From Leishmania mexicana MHOM/GT/2001/U1103 (Eukaryota; Euglenozoa; Kinetoplastea; Trypanosomatida; Trypanosomatidae), in the NCBI RefSeq assembly GCF_000234665.1, contig NC_018328.1, forward strand, positions 558,001 through 622,000: DNA of 64,000 nt. Direction: 5' to 3'. Position 1 is the first letter of the stretch. Each line of letters starts with the position of its first letter. A program made the translations under genes and the position numbers. Below the pieces are notes generated by a model that worked only from the letters and a program-made list of their open reading frames with translations, had not been told where the DNA came from and ran no database searches. Positions 1 to 10,558 of the stretch are shown here, piece after piece.

Positions 1-933
1 GGAGGCCTCGATGCAGAGGTGCTCCGCATGAGGGAGGATCAGATGATGCTGGCGCACATGGCTGCCCAACTGGATTGCTCGCGGCAGGTGCCGCTGCCAG
101 CCTGTAGAAACGCTACCGCCGCCGTGGATGGCACAGGGACGCACTCCTCGCCAATGGGCACCCCTCTCTTGGGCGAGTACACCTCTCGACTCATCCGCCT
201 GTGGCGTCAGCGCGCTGGCGACGCGGTGGTGGAGGCCGTCACTGCCGCCCTCAAAGCCCTCGGAGCTGAGGAAGCCGCAGAGCCGCACGGTTCCGCCACC
301 GCCGCTGAGGACACGGGAACAAACACCAGCGCCGGCGCCGCTGCGACCTCTGCCATGTCACACACAGCCGCTGCGCGCGCAAGAGAGCCGAAGCTGGGCA
401 GTGGGAGCTTGCGGACCCGCGGGTTGAGGGTCGGCGATAAGAGGGTGCCGGGAAAGGCGATGTTGTCGCCACGTCAGCGCGATCCTACGGTGATGGTGTC
501 GTCTTCGCGGTCAGAGCGGCGTTCGAGCCACGGAGGCCAGTCCAACCCCCAAACGGCGTACGCCTCACTGCTGCAGGCAAGTAAGTCCACAACGTTCGGG
601 CTCGAGCTCTTAGCCCTGTCGCTGCCAAATGAGCCACAGGGAGCGCCGACTCGCGCGCGGCGCCGCACTGACCGAGGCGCCGACGCATCGCTGTCGGCCG
701 GGGCAGCTGCGGCACCTTCAAGACGGGGAGCAAGGGCGCCCGTGTCGGCGGCAGCAGCAACAGCCGCCTCGTCCAAGGCAGCTCCTCATCTCGAGGCAAG
801 GTTTCCCATGATTGCCGTGCAGCAGGAGGTGCAGCCAATCCGGGTGTGCTTGCCGTCGACGCTCCGCGCCGATGAGGGAGAGCGGATGTGGCTGCGGCGC
901 TTCGAGGCCGCCTTCAACAGCGTCGACAAGTGA
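1..933 (+). CDS. hypothetical protein, C-terminal part (5' truncated by window)
   Basis: The reading frame is open from the first base of the window to a TGA at 931-933, so about 310 residues of the C-terminus are visible and the true start lies upstream. I do not recognise the family. The visible part is rich in Ala, Ser, Arg and Thr and looks largely disordered. Two short stretches look more folded: one near the start (LGEYTSRLIRLWRQRAGDAVVE, helical) and the extreme C-terminus (MWLRRFEAAFNSVDK). Codon use is GC-rich, like the other genes here. Other frames in this stretch are shadows. It is probably a real trypanosomatid-specific gene, but no function can be assigned. Confidence 0.7.
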   Translation, partial: GGLDAEVLRMREDQMMLAHMAAQLDCSRQVPLPACRNATAAVDGTGTHSSPMGTPLLGEYTSRLIRLWRQRAGDAVVEAVTAALKALGAEEAAEPHGSATAAEDTGTNTSAGAAATSAMSHTAAARAREPKLGSGSLRTRGLRVGDKRVPGKAMLSPRQRDPTVMVSSSRSERRSSHGGQSNPQTAYASLLQASKSTTFGLELLALSLPNEPQGAPTRARRRTDRGADASLSAGAAAAPSRRGARAPVSAAAATAASSKAAPHLEARFPMIAVQQEVQPIRVCLPSTLRADEGERMWLRRFEAAFNSVDK

Positions 934-3688
934 AACAAGTGCTGATCGCCGCCATTTGGCACCGCGGGCGGCGCCCCCCCCCCTCTCCTCAGTGCCGCAT
1001 CTCCCGCGTACCTCCAACAGCTTCCCTCATCGCTCCTGTTCAGCTTCAAGTGCGCTTTTTTTTTGAATCTGGTGAGTAATGGAGCCACCTTGATGTACTC
1101 TGCACCGCTTCTCTCGCGCACTCTTGCCTCTCGTTCTCATCTTGAGTTCTCACGCTCTCTCTGGCGCGCTGCGGAAGCTTTTCTGTGCCTGTCCGTGTGT
1201 GTGTGTGGTGGCGCCTTCCGCTTCCGCGCAGAGACGCGCAGAGAGCGAGAGGGAGGTGCTTGATGCTTCACTGCATCTCTTCTCTTGCGCGCGTATCCGC
1301 CCTCTCTCTTTTCGCAGGTGTTCCGCTCTGTGCGCCCTTCAGCGCCTCATCCAGCGCCGGCGTGCACTGTGGGTTTGACCGTCTCCCACCTCCATCTGTT
1401 ACTCTTGCACCTGGAGCAGCTCCGCGCCTCCCCCTTCCCCCGCTCATTTTCTCTCTGCACACACAAGCGGCACGCAGTGCACATGCCCAAGAGTGTGACG
1501 TGCACACGTGCGTTGGCACCTCGTCTCCAACTCGCGAACGCGTTCGTGCAGCTACGCATTCGGATGCGAGCCCGATATCTGCGCGTGTACGTGTCTGATG
1601 TACATAGTAGGTCATGTGCCCTTGTGCCTGTGTATTTCTCTGTACGCTCCCATCTATGTAACGTGTCTGGCCAACCGAGTCCTCCACTTTTGCCATCACT
1701 GCCACTGCACACAGCGCGAGAAGCCAAGAAAATCAACCGGACGTCTGTCTCAGCCGAGGCCTCTCCATCGCATGCGATCTTCCTTCGCTCAGATCGCTAG
1801 TCCTGCTGTGAAACACGCCTGTGGTGGCGTGTGCCCGCCACCACACCCGTCGCACTCCCCCCTCCCCCTTTTCCCGCTGTGATGCACACCCACGCATCCA
1901 TGTACGTATACAACTCCTGGCCATGCACTCTCACTCCTCCCTGTTTGTCTCTCCCTTCCCGTCGCAGACGCGGTCATCACTGCCGACGCCCGCGCACGTG
2001 CCCACAAACCCGCGACGAACATGCTCGCGGACATCGTCGTCGCCTCAACGTTTGACAACTTACGCATCTGGGTGTCGCGAAGCTAGTGCGCCGGAAGCTC
2101 ATCCGTTCCAACACGGAAGCTCGGCTGGTAGGGTACTGGTGGTACAGCAGACGGTTTAGGATACCCAACGTGCGCTGACCCATTACCCTGTCCCCATGCG
2201 CCCATGTCGCTTGTTCCTATGCCTGTCCCCTGCAGTCCCTCCTCCGTCTCTGCCCGGCTTGTTGCAACCTCACCCCCTTCGCCCGCACCGAACGTGGGCA
2301 CCGTTTCGTAGTTTTTTTTTTTTTGGGGGGGGGGCCACCGCCACCGCCACCCCCCCCCCCCACCTCGTAAGAGCCGCCCAATCGGCCTCCTTGCACGCAC
2401 ACGCAGGAAGACAGACAGTGGGGGAGAGGGAGGGAGAGTCGACACAGTCGGCTTGCGTTTTCGATACGGTCTCGCACTGGCGCGTCACTGTTGCGACCGG
2501 ATTCCCCTTCCCTTCATCCCTGTGTGCGTCCCTCGTGGTTTTTGGCGAGGCCACTCACTAACGTTTGTGCGCCCGCTGTCGTTTGTTGTTCTTTGTTCGA
2601 TTCCTTCGATCAGCTCCTTTTTTTCTGTGTGTCTTTCTGAACTCCTCCCTGCTCTCTCCTGCTCCCACTTCCGCAGTGATGCGCTTGGCTTGTGCATGTT
2701 TGCTGTTCCACTTTCCCCGACTGGCTTCCCTTCCTCCTGCTCTTCCGCGGACACAGCTGGGGGTGGGGCTTCCGTCCTCCCATCTTGGAGTTGCCTCCAG
2801 GATGCGCATGGGGCTCGTCCGAGGGGTGCGGGAGGCATCAAGACAAAAGACAGCAACGGCAGTGACTCCGGCAGGCATTCGGGGAGGGGGACCGAGCGTG
2901 GATACCCCCTGCCCAGCTCCACTTGTGGCCTCTCCGGTCTATCGAATCCCCAAGACACACGCGCAGGTACACATACATACGGTCGGTGGCAGGCACGGGC
3001 AGTCGCTGTGTTACCCAGCTGCCGTGTTCGTGCCCCTTCACAAGTCCATCAAACATCCAAAGAGTGTATGCAGTCCTCCTCCCACTCTCTCCTCCTCTCC
3101 CCCCTCCCAACTGTGCAACGAACCGGTGAAGCCGCGTGAAAAGTTTTCGAACCGCGTGCGTGTGCCTCCCTCCTCTCTAAACAACAACAAGCGAGAGAAA
3201 ACGGAACGTTCTTCATTCTCCATCCCTCTTAGCCCCTTCTCTCCTTCCCATCCGGAAATCCACGAGAACCACGTAGGGGGCAAGTAGCAGCAGCAGCAGC
3301 AGCCACCACCACACACGCTCCTGCTGGCCCACACACACACATATATATATATATACACACATACAGACGCTGGCACACAGATACCTATTTCATCTTTTAT
3401 CCTCTCCCTCTCTCGTCGTCTCCCTTCATTGTTTTTCCATCCTGCTCTTTGCTCGGGCTATCTCGCATCGAGAGTCACACGCGCGTCACCGCTGGCGCTC
3501 TTGCTTACCTATTCCTGCTTTCTCGGCTTCACAGCGCACCCAACCCCTGCTGCTGCCCCCCTCCCCCCTGCATCGCCCATCGGCATTTTCTCAGCTGCGG
3601 TCAAGTGAAGACACACCCGCACGGAGACAGGACGAGGGCGACACCGCCCTGTGCCAGTGCAGCGGGAAAACACTCTCTCACAGTCACG
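934..3688. other. intergenic spacer / UTRs
   Basis: This stretch of 2.75 kb holds no credible gene. The frames in it are pyrimidine-driven and overlap in many registers. It contains a T13-G10 run followed by a C13 run (2312-2354), a CAG run (3287-3302), a short TA tract (3341-3353) and pyrimidine-rich DNA before the next gene. Two good spliced-leader acceptor candidates for the START gene end in CTTCACAG (AG 3533-3534) and TTTTCTCAG (AG near 3595). Confidence 0.6.
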
Positions 3689-5569
3689 ATGTCGTACCTT
3701 CTGCACTCGTCGTCGTACGCACCCGCCACGGCGGCTGCCGAGCGCGACGGCCCCGCCAGGGACGCCGGGGATGGCCTCCTCAAGGTTCTCCTGCGCAGAG
3801 TTCACTCTCTTCTCCACGGGGAGCCGTCTCGGGTGGCACATGCGACTAACATCATGGGCGACGGCAGCAGTGGTAGTCTCAAGCGGATCGAGAGACTCAG
3901 TGGTGCCTCTTCTGCGAGCCGCCGCGAGGTGCCGCTGCCCGTAACGCAAGGCAGTGCAAGAGTGGCACGTGATCCCGGGGTGTCAGACCTCATCGGGCAT
4001 GGCGGCGGCTTTGCCGTCCCTGCGGCTAAGACATCTCCTCGGCCCGTCTCTACACCAGTCGCACCGCCCACAACCAACAAATCTCCTCTCCACTGCCCCC
4101 GAAGCGCTCGGCCCGTTGACGCTGCAACAGATGCTAGCCTCTACGAGCGCGCTGTGGATTACACCGACCTGGAGGAGATACTGCGGTGCCCTCTGGCGCC
4201 TGTACCAGGCTGTCCGACACCGTGCGCCTTTGGCAGACACTCGGTCGGCTTGAGCAGCGACGGCAGCGTCACCGCGGCTGCGACTCTTTCACCGCCACCT
4301 CCGCCCTCTTCTGCACCTCAGCCACCGCTGGTGTTCCGCTGCATCGCTGCCGACTCAGACACTGGCATTTCTGTGTACAGCACCCCGGTCGAGGATTGCC
4401 CGATGCACCTCATGCGCGCCTACGCGGTGCTGCCGTGCTCACCCAGGGATGTGCTCCAATACATGGACAACGACATTCGCCCTAGGTGGGACTCGCACTT
4501 ACGTCGTAGCGCGCTGCTGCGAGAGCTGACACCACCGGAGCAGACCAAGGCGGTGGAGCGTCAGTATCGCCTGTCAACCTCCATCGGCACTGCGGGAGCG
4601 GCTGTTAGTCAGCGCAGCCCAACCAGCCTGTCAGCGCAGAGCCGAGGAGCGCTTCGCCAACGGGCATCATCTCCACGTACGACGGACGCTATCCGCGCTG
4701 CCACAGGCAGCGCGGCGGTGTCTGACCCCGCCACTGCCGCCGCCTCCTCGCCGACTGCTTTTAAGTACCTTCCTGGTCAGCGCCGCGTTGGGATTCACTA
4801 CCTCGAGACACGCAGCCCCGTCCCGTTCGTGCAAGACCGTGATTTCGAAATCGTTGTCGCGGAGGAGGTGCGGCCGGACGGCACAACGTACATGAAAGCC
4901 TTCTCCACCCCGCTGGGCTACCACATGCCCCTCGTCCCGCATCAGTCGCGCTACGTTCGGGCAGTGGTGCTGCTCTCCGGCATGGTGGCCCGCCCCCTCG
5001 ACACTGCTCGCGTGGAGGAGGTGTTGCCGCCTGTGCTGCTGCGACACTATCAAGCGGCGGCTCAGCACAGAGGCATCGAGGTAGCGAGTACAGCGACGAG
5101 GAAGCCCAGTGCTACTTCCACCACCGTGTCTGGCGACGCTGCAAATTCGGCGGTGCCGCACCAGTACTGTGTCGTGGAGTACGTTGGTCTTGTGCACCCC
5201 ATGGGCTTGCTACCTGCGGTTCTGGTCAACATGATCATCTCAGCACAGCTGAATGCGATGCGCAAGATGCAGGCTTTCATCATGCAACACCCTATGTCCA
5301 CCCTCCGACCGAGGAGTGTCGCGCACGCGGCAGCGGGCGAGGCGACTGGCCAGCCGCTGCAGGAGCTGTTGACATCGCTGCGATCGCCGCCGCCCTCACC
5401 GCTCAAAAGGAGCTACGTAGGGAGGTCTCAAGAAAGCGGCGCCGCGGAGAGAGCACACGGAGCCGAGCAGAAGGCAAGCGGTGCCGCCTCAGCGCCAGTG
5501 CTGCTCGCTGCATCTCATGCCTCCTCGTGGTGGCGCCGGCAGATGCACCGCTTTGCATCGAATTTGTAA
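3689..5569 (+). CDS. START-domain (lipid-binding) protein
   Basis: Encodes 626 residues. I chose ATG 3689 because the upstream extension of the frame opens only with TTG and crosses likely trans-splice sites. Roughly residues 215-515 match a StAR-related lipid transfer (START) fold. Visible signatures are an N-terminal RPRWDSHLRR block, a central LETRSPVPFVQDRDF block, an acyl-pocket strand (YVRAVVLLSGMVARPL) and the amphipathic C-terminal helix (VEYVGLVHPMGLLPAVLVN). START domains bind lipids such as phosphatidylcholine, ceramide or sterol in a hydrophobic cavity; the ligand here cannot be told. A Ser/Ala-rich insertion of about 55 residues splits the domain near residues 300-355, and both ends of the protein look disordered. 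No membrane segment or signal peptide is evident, so a soluble lipid-transfer or sensing role is inferred. Confidence 0.85.
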   Translation: MSYLLHSSSYAPATAAAERDGPARDAGDGLLKVLLRRVHSLLHGEPSRVAHATNIMGDGSSGSLKRIERLSGASSASRREVPLPVTQGSARVARDPGVSDLIGHGGGFAVPAAKTSPRPVSTPVAPPTTNKSPLHCPRSARPVDAATDASLYERAVDYTDLEEILRCPLAPVPGCPTPCAFGRHSVGLSSDGSVTAAATLSPPPPPSSAPQPPLVFRCIAADSDTGISVYSTPVEDCPMHLMRAYAVLPCSPRDVLQYMDNDIRPRWDSHLRRSALLRELTPPEQTKAVERQYRLSTSIGTAGAAVSQRSPTSLSAQSRGALRQRASSPRTTDAIRAATGSAAVSDPATAAASSPTAFKYLPGQRRVGIHYLETRSPVPFVQDRDFEIVVAEEVRPDGTTYMKAFSTPLGYHMPLVPHQSRYVRAVVLLSGMVARPLDTARVEEVLPPVLLRHYQAAAQHRGIEVASTATRKPSATSTTVSGDAANSAVPHQYCVVEYVGLVHPMGLLPAVLVNMIISAQLNAMRKMQAFIMQHPMSTLRPRSVAHAAAGEATGQPLQELLTSLRSPPPSPLKRSYVGRSQESGAAERAHGAEQKASGAASAPVLLAASHASSWWRRQMHRFASNL

Positions 5570-5902
5570 CTCTTCGCTTGAAGACAACGCGACGCAGACG
5601 CATAGACGGAGAAAAGGAAACGGGTAGAGGGCAGTGACCATCTCAGCTGGTCCCGTTGTCCAGTGCCACTGCTCTTCTCTCTCTGCCTCTGAGCTTGCAT
5701 GGGGCTACGTGTGCGCACGTGTGCGCCATGCGCGCCTCCCCCCGCGAAATCCCAGCAAGCGTTTTGCGTCTCGGCTCAACACCTCTCATTCACGCCTTCC
5801 TTGGAGCCGTCTGCCGCAAATGCCTCAGCACTTTTGCCTCTCACCAGCTCCCGCCCCCCTCCTCCTCCCCTCCTCCCCTCCCCCCACCACACACACCCGC
5901 GT

Positions 5903-5918
5903 CTTCACAGCTGAGTCG
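5903..5918 (+). promoter_or_regulatory. candidate spliced-leader acceptor, copy 1
   Basis: The sequence CTTCACAGCTGAGTCG follows a C-rich tract, with the AG at 5909-5910. The same 16 bases recur exactly at 6027-6042. Either could receive the spliced leader for PWP1. Confidence 0.4.
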
Positions 5919-6026
5919 CGGCCCACCCCCTTCTCTCCAAGAGCATAATTCCGAAGCCCTCGCCCCCCTCACTCTTGGCCACTACTCCAGTCCCCGCCCC
6001 CTCCCCGTACGCACACACACACACAC

Positions 6027-6042
6027 CTTCACAGCTGAGTCG
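6027..6042 (+). promoter_or_regulatory. candidate spliced-leader acceptor, copy 2
   Basis: Second exact copy of CTTCACAGCTGAGTCG, AG at 6033-6034, after a C/CA-rich tract. It lies 60 bases before the PWP1 start codon, so use of this copy would give a short 5' UTR. Confidence 0.4.
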
Positions 6043-6093
6043 ATTGTGCACACACAGCGCATTTTTTCTCCCCGAAGCAGCGCGTGCGAGCTC

Positions 6094-7437
6094 ATGTTGA
6101 CTACATTCTGCTGGGTGCCCAAGGGGGCCATGAAGGCTACCCCAATCCTGTCCACGGACACTGCTGAGCAGGCGCGCTTGAAGCTGCGCCATCAGCACCC
6201 CGGGTACATCGAGGAAGAGGAGCAGCAGCAGAGGGATGCCAAGAAAACCCGGGCCGCCAACGAAGAGGCGGAGAACAAGGATGACTACGTCGATGACGAC
6301 GACGAGGACGGCCTGAACGCGAACGTCGACGACACACTGCGCGTCTTTGCGGGTGGCGGTCCTAGGGCGTTGCTTGAGGAGGTGGAGTCGGAGGACGAGG
6401 ATGAGCTGGAGGACATCACCTTGAAGCCGACGGATCTCGTCTTCACCGTGGCGTGCGCCGATGCACAGGTCCCGCGGCTGGAGATGTACGTCTACGACGA
6501 GCCAGAGGACAATATGTACGTGCACCACGACATGGAGATTGCGGCGTTCCCGCTCTGCAGCTCGTGGCTGACAGACGGCACCATGTCCATGCTGGCGGTG
6601 GGGACCATGCTGCCCTTTATTGAGATTTGGGCCTTGGATGTGATGGACTCTGTCGAACCCGCGGTCATCCTCGGTGGGTGCGAGCGGCGGTCGTATAACT
6701 ACTCCAAAAGGATGCTGAAGCGGAACTTGAAGGGGGACTCGCACACGGAGGCGGTCCTCTCGGTGAAGTGGAACACAGTTGCGCAGAACATCTTCGCCTC
6801 CGGCAGCGCCGATCGCACCATCAAGCTGTGGGACCTCAACCAAGGCGGTGTCTGCCTCGGCACGTACAGCGAGCTGGAGAAGGTGCAGTCGCTTGACTGG
6901 CACGCGACAGAGGCGAACCTACTGCTCTCCGGCGGCTTCGATGCGAGCATGGTGCTTCGTGATTGCCGCCAGCCGGACCAGACGGCGCAGCGCTACGGAC
7001 TTCCAGGCATCATCGAGCACGTTGAATTTATTCCCTCGACCGGTGCAGCCGCAGCATCAGCCCCTGTGGTGATGGCGTCGACGAGTGGGGGCCATTGGGC
7101 TGCGTTCGACACGCGCATGGCGAGCAGCAAGGCGGGCCCCAGTCCAGTCACCCCACTCTGGCAGCTGCAGCCGCACCAGGCCGACATGACGTTTAGCTGC
7201 TCTCGACAGGTCCCAGGCCTGTTCGCGACGGGCGGCAAGGAGGGCGAGATCGCGCTGTGGGATGGGCGAGACAGCAGCGCTGCTCCAAAGATGGTCGTCT
7301 CGCGCAGCTACAAGACGGGCTCGGTGCTGTCTCTCAGTTTTCACCCAAACTCGCCACACATCTTGGGTGCAAGTGGCGCGTCCGGCGCACCGCTAGTGTA
7401 CACCATCACCCCCGACATCCGCGACGTCTTCCGGTAG
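6094..7437 (+). CDS. PWP1: PWP1-like WD40 protein
   Basis: Encodes 447 residues. The start at 6094 gives the N-terminus MLTTFCWVPKG, matching the conserved N-terminal xxWVPRG start of PWP1 proteins, so the longer upstream frame is rejected. After an acidic, Glu/Asp-rich segment (about residues 40-110) come WD40 repeats. The clearest are HTEAVLSVKWN...DRTIKLWD (about 214-250), VQSLDWH...SGGFDASMVLRD (about 265-295), FATGGKEGEIALWDGRD (about 370-390) and a last one with SLSFHPNSPHILGASG. In yeast and animals PWP1 is a nucleolar factor needed for rRNA processing and 60S subunit assembly; the same role is inferred here. Length is somewhat shorter than yeast PWP1. No break is seen. Confidence 0.93.
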   Translation: MLTTFCWVPKGAMKATPILSTDTAEQARLKLRHQHPGYIEEEEQQQRDAKKTRAANEEAENKDDYVDDDDEDGLNANVDDTLRVFAGGGPRALLEEVESEDEDELEDITLKPTDLVFTVACADAQVPRLEMYVYDEPEDNMYVHHDMEIAAFPLCSSWLTDGTMSMLAVGTMLPFIEIWALDVMDSVEPAVILGGCERRSYNYSKRMLKRNLKGDSHTEAVLSVKWNTVAQNIFASGSADRTIKLWDLNQGGVCLGTYSELEKVQSLDWHATEANLLLSGGFDASMVLRDCRQPDQTAQRYGLPGIIEHVEFIPSTGAAAASAPVVMASTSGGHWAAFDTRMASSKAGPSPVTPLWQLQPHQADMTFSCSRQVPGLFATGGKEGEIALWDGRDSSAAPKMVVSRSYKTGSVLSLSFHPNSPHILGASGASGAPLVYTITPDIRDVFR

Positions 7438-8131
7438 ATGAGAGAAGGGAAGAAAGGTGCGCGATTCGGTTGTGAGTGGCGAGAGGACGGAATGCCTACG
7501 TCGGCTCAAGACGGTGAGTCCAGTCCTCATCACGGCTAAGGGGCCGCGGTAGGTCTCACCTCCACTCAGCCCCCCCTTCCCACAGACTCCACACCGCTGC
7601 AGACATCGTCGCCTTCCTTCGCTTCTCTCGCCATTCTCGCGATTTTCTACTGCCGTGTAAGCCAGCAGACAGCCACACACACACACATGCGCACGTGTAG
7701 GCGTAGTTCTGCAGAGGTGCGTGTCAGCGGACGTGCTGTGTGCGTGCGGCGGCAGGCTTGTTAATGTGGCGTGCGTTTACTTGCGCGTGTCTCTGCATGC
7801 AACCGCATCGCCGCCTCTGTGAGCTCCCTCAGCTTTGGTGTGTCGCTGCGCGCCTGCGAGCCACGTTCCGGATTGCGATTCTCCCCCTTCTCACCAACGT
7901 GGTCGGTGTACGGGGGAGGGTGCGAAATCAGCCTCACCACACGGGTGCGCGTGTGCGTGTGCGTGGGCATGGCTATAGTGTGGATAATGGCGGGGTGGAG
8001 AGAGGAAGGCACGCAAAACAGGCCAATGATGATGGTGGGCTGGACGGTGGTGGGGTTCTGCCGTTTGTTGTTGTTGTTGAGGCAGGAGGGTGTTAACGGT
8101 TAAACGCCAAGTCTATTAAAGCGCGGAAAGG

Positions 8132-8169
<38 letters not shown>

Positions 8170-8511
8170 TCAACGACAGCCACAACCATCGGCATGCACA
8201 AGAATGAAGCCCGTTTGGATGAAGAGGTGGCTGCGCCAGCGAGTTCCCCCCCCCCCAAACAAAAAAAACCTCGCGCTTTGCCATGCTCACCCTCCGTGAA
8301 GAAGTCTTCCCTATACCCCATCTCTCCCTTTCTCTCTTCCCTATTCACGCTTCTCATGCTTTCCCACACGCACACACACCACCACCGCCGCCCTCTCTCC
8401 TGTGATCGCTGTGGCCGACGCCCTCCCCCTCCACTGTGCAGCTCAGCTCTCTTGTTCGCTAAGTTCCACTCACTCCTCTCCCCCCGCTTTCTCCCCCCCC
8501 CACTCGTCACC
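7438..8511. other. intergenic spacer / UTRs
   Basis: No gene seen. Holds the PWP1 3' UTR, a TTG run near 8064-8076, a (CA)n tract at 8135-8165 and strong pyrimidine tracts before TCTP, with an acceptor candidate CACTGTGCAG (AG 8440-8441). Confidence 0.6.
8135..8165. repeat. (CA)n microsatellite
   Basis: An uninterrupted CA dinucleotide run of about 31 bases upstream of TCTP. Confidence 0.9.
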
Positions 8512-9024
8512 ATGAAGATCTTCAAGGACGTGCTGACCGGCTCTGAGGTTGTCTGCGACAATGACTGCCCGTTCGGCGTGGAGGGCGATATCATGTATGT
8601 GGTGGGCGGCCGCTACATCGACGTTGGTGGCGAGGACTACGGTATCTCGGCCAACGTAGACGAGGACGCTGCGGAGGGCGCGACTGGCGAAGTTGCAGAG
8701 GGAAAGCAGCGCGTGGTGGATGTGGTGTACAACAACCGGTACACGGAGACATCTTACGACAAGGCGTCGTACATGGCGCACATCCGCAGCTACATGAAGC
8801 AGCTGCTGGAGAGGATCGAGAACGAGGAGGAGAAGAAGGCGTTCCAGACGAACGCCGCGGCGTTCGTGAAGAAGGTGCTGAAGGAGATCGACGAGTACCA
8901 GTTCTTCATCCCGGAGGGCAACGACGAGGACCCGGACAACGGCATGATCGTGCTGTGCCGCTGGGACGGTGAGACGCCGCGGTTCTACTTCTGGAAGGAT
9001 GGCCTGAAGGGTGAGCGCGTCTAG
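8512..9024 (+). CDS. TCTP: translationally controlled tumour protein (TCTP)
   Basis: Encodes 170 residues, the usual length for TCTP. The ATG at 8512 sits in CACCATGA right after C-rich tracts and gives the expected N-terminus (MKIFKDVLTG...SEVVCDN). The family core is clear: the flexible acidic loop around GISANVDEDAAEG, the helical hairpin (SYMAHIRSYMKQLLERI ... FVKKVLKEID) and the C-terminal signature FYFWKDGLKGERV. TCTP is an abundant cytosolic Mss4-like-fold protein, linked in other eukaryotes to calcium and microtubule binding, growth control and stress survival. In T. brucei two TCTP paralogues differ mostly in their 3' UTRs and are used in different life stages. Only one copy is present here. 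Confidence 0.97.
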   Translation: MKIFKDVLTGSEVVCDNDCPFGVEGDIMYVVGGRYIDVGGEDYGISANVDEDAAEGATGEVAEGKQRVVDVVYNNRYTETSYDKASYMAHIRSYMKQLLERIENEEEKKAFQTNAAAFVKKVLKEIDEYQFFIPEGNDEDPDNGMIVLCRWDGETPRFYFWKDGLKGERV

Positions 9025-10319
9025 ATGCGTCCCTGCTGATGGCTCTGCCGCGCGTGTGCGCGCACTCGCCCGCACCCACGCCCTGCAACACGAACCCTCC
9101 CCTTGCTCTCCCCCGGGAGAGTCGGGTGCACACGCGCGCGGGTCTCCCTCCCCTCTGTGCATGGGTGTGCTTGCTTCATGGGCCGTGCGACGTTGGAGGT
9201 GCTGCGTGTGCCCACGCGGGTGTCCATCACGTTGCTCCCCTCCCCCTCTCTCCCCCTTCCCCCCTGAGTCGTGCGGCCCCCGACGACTGAGGTGCGTGCA
9301 CGCTTTTCGAATTCGTTTGCTTTGTGTTGGTGCTTAAGCCTGACAGTAGGAGAGGAGGAGGAGAGAAACGTGGCAGCGGCGGCGCACCGGAAAAGGCGAT
9401 TTGGCGTACGGCGAATTCGCAAAGGCTCGCATCCACGCTGCCGCTGCCGCTGCACACACGGACGCGCGCGCCAAAGGAATAACTCAAAAGACAGGACGAC
9501 CGGCACGCGGAACGAAATCGCCGCACGAAACGGGGGGCTGTTTCTGACACAAACGGCACGAATGTGAGCAGAGGCGGAAGCACGCGCGCGTCTCTGCTTC
9601 CCCCCATGCGCTCTTGCGCGCGTTCGTGCGTGTGCGTCGACGCATGTCAGCGGACGTGTGATTCTCGCGGCAAGCGATATTTGCCGACATACGCATCGCG
9701 CATGTGTGTGACGTAGACGTACACAACGATAAGTAGTGTGGTTAACACATCCAGTGAATTAAACACCAAGAGGGGTGCGACGGCGGAGTGCCAGTGTCGC
9801 CACTCTCTCGTCTTCTAAAAAAAATGAGACAGAGAGCGTGGTAGCGCTTACGAATGAACAGGCAGGAGCGGCGAATAGCGTAGGTCGAGTGTGAAACGGC
9901 GCGTTTGTGTGCGTGTGTGTCGGAGAGCGGTGCACCAGGTGGAGCTCATCCTCTCCCTGCTTCCCTATTTCCCTGTGCACTCCCCCTCTCTCTCTCGCGC
10001 GGCGCGCCGCAGCCCAAGTAGATTTATGCGCGTGTGCATACTGCTGGCGATGGCAGCAGCGGTGCCACCAGCCTTCACTGCCTTGCAATCCAAACCACCG
10101 GACAAGGGCACGGCGACGGCGACAATGCTATCCATCGCCCCGCCCCTTCCTCTCTTCCTCTGGCTTTCTTTTCCTTGATGCGTTGTGGTACTCCTGCTGA
10201 CGCAAACACGTTTATCTAACAGTGCGTCGTCGTTCTGGTTTTCATGGCACCTCACCCTCTTTCTGCCGCATCGGCAACATCGAGAAGTAGTGGTCGCACA
10301 GCGTCCAGGGGCGCGCGTG

Positions 10320-10344
10320 CACACACACACACACACACACACAC
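10320..10344. repeat. (CA)n microsatellite
   Basis: CA dinucleotide run in the spacer before the ERCC4-domain gene. Confidence 0.85.
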
Positions 10345-10500
10345 GCAGCGAGTGTTTGAGGGTATTTTAGGGTTCAGAAGGGCAGCAGCTGAGTGGATGT
10401 GCCGGACACCTCCACTTGTTTCCCCCCACCTAATTCCTCACCAGTGCAGCCGTCCCTCCCCATCTCTCTCGTAGACAGATCCAGTCTTCAAAGTCTTGAG

Positions 10501-10520
10501 CATATATATATATATATATG
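10501..10520. repeat. (TA)n tract, self-complementary
   Basis: A 20-base perfect palindrome of TA repeats capped by CA/TG, lying between a likely trans-splice acceptor and the start codon at 10559, so possibly inside the 5' UTR. Confidence 0.85.
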
Positions 10521-10558
10521 AGCACACCTTTATAGACCACTGCACCCCCCACTCCCCG

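Larger units (their letters stand above)
5570..6093. other. intergenic spacer with duplicated acceptor
   Basis: Non-coding, C-rich spacer between the START and PWP1 genes. It carries CA repeats and two identical copies of a 16-nt acceptor-like element, listed separately. No ORF here has an independent claim to be a gene. Confidence 0.6.
9025..10558. other. intergenic spacer / UTRs
   Basis: No credible gene. The first kilobase, likely TCTP 3' UTR, is of fairly mixed composition. It is followed by a (CA)n tract (10320-10344), a pyrimidine tract with acceptor candidate TCTCTCTCGTAG (AG 10473-10474) and a TA tract (10502-10519) 40 bases before the next ATG. Confidence 0.6.

Noticed and set aside
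5656..6093. Upstream extension of the PWP1 frame
   Set aside because: Opens with TTG, crosses two acceptor-like elements, and the family N-terminus begins at 6094.
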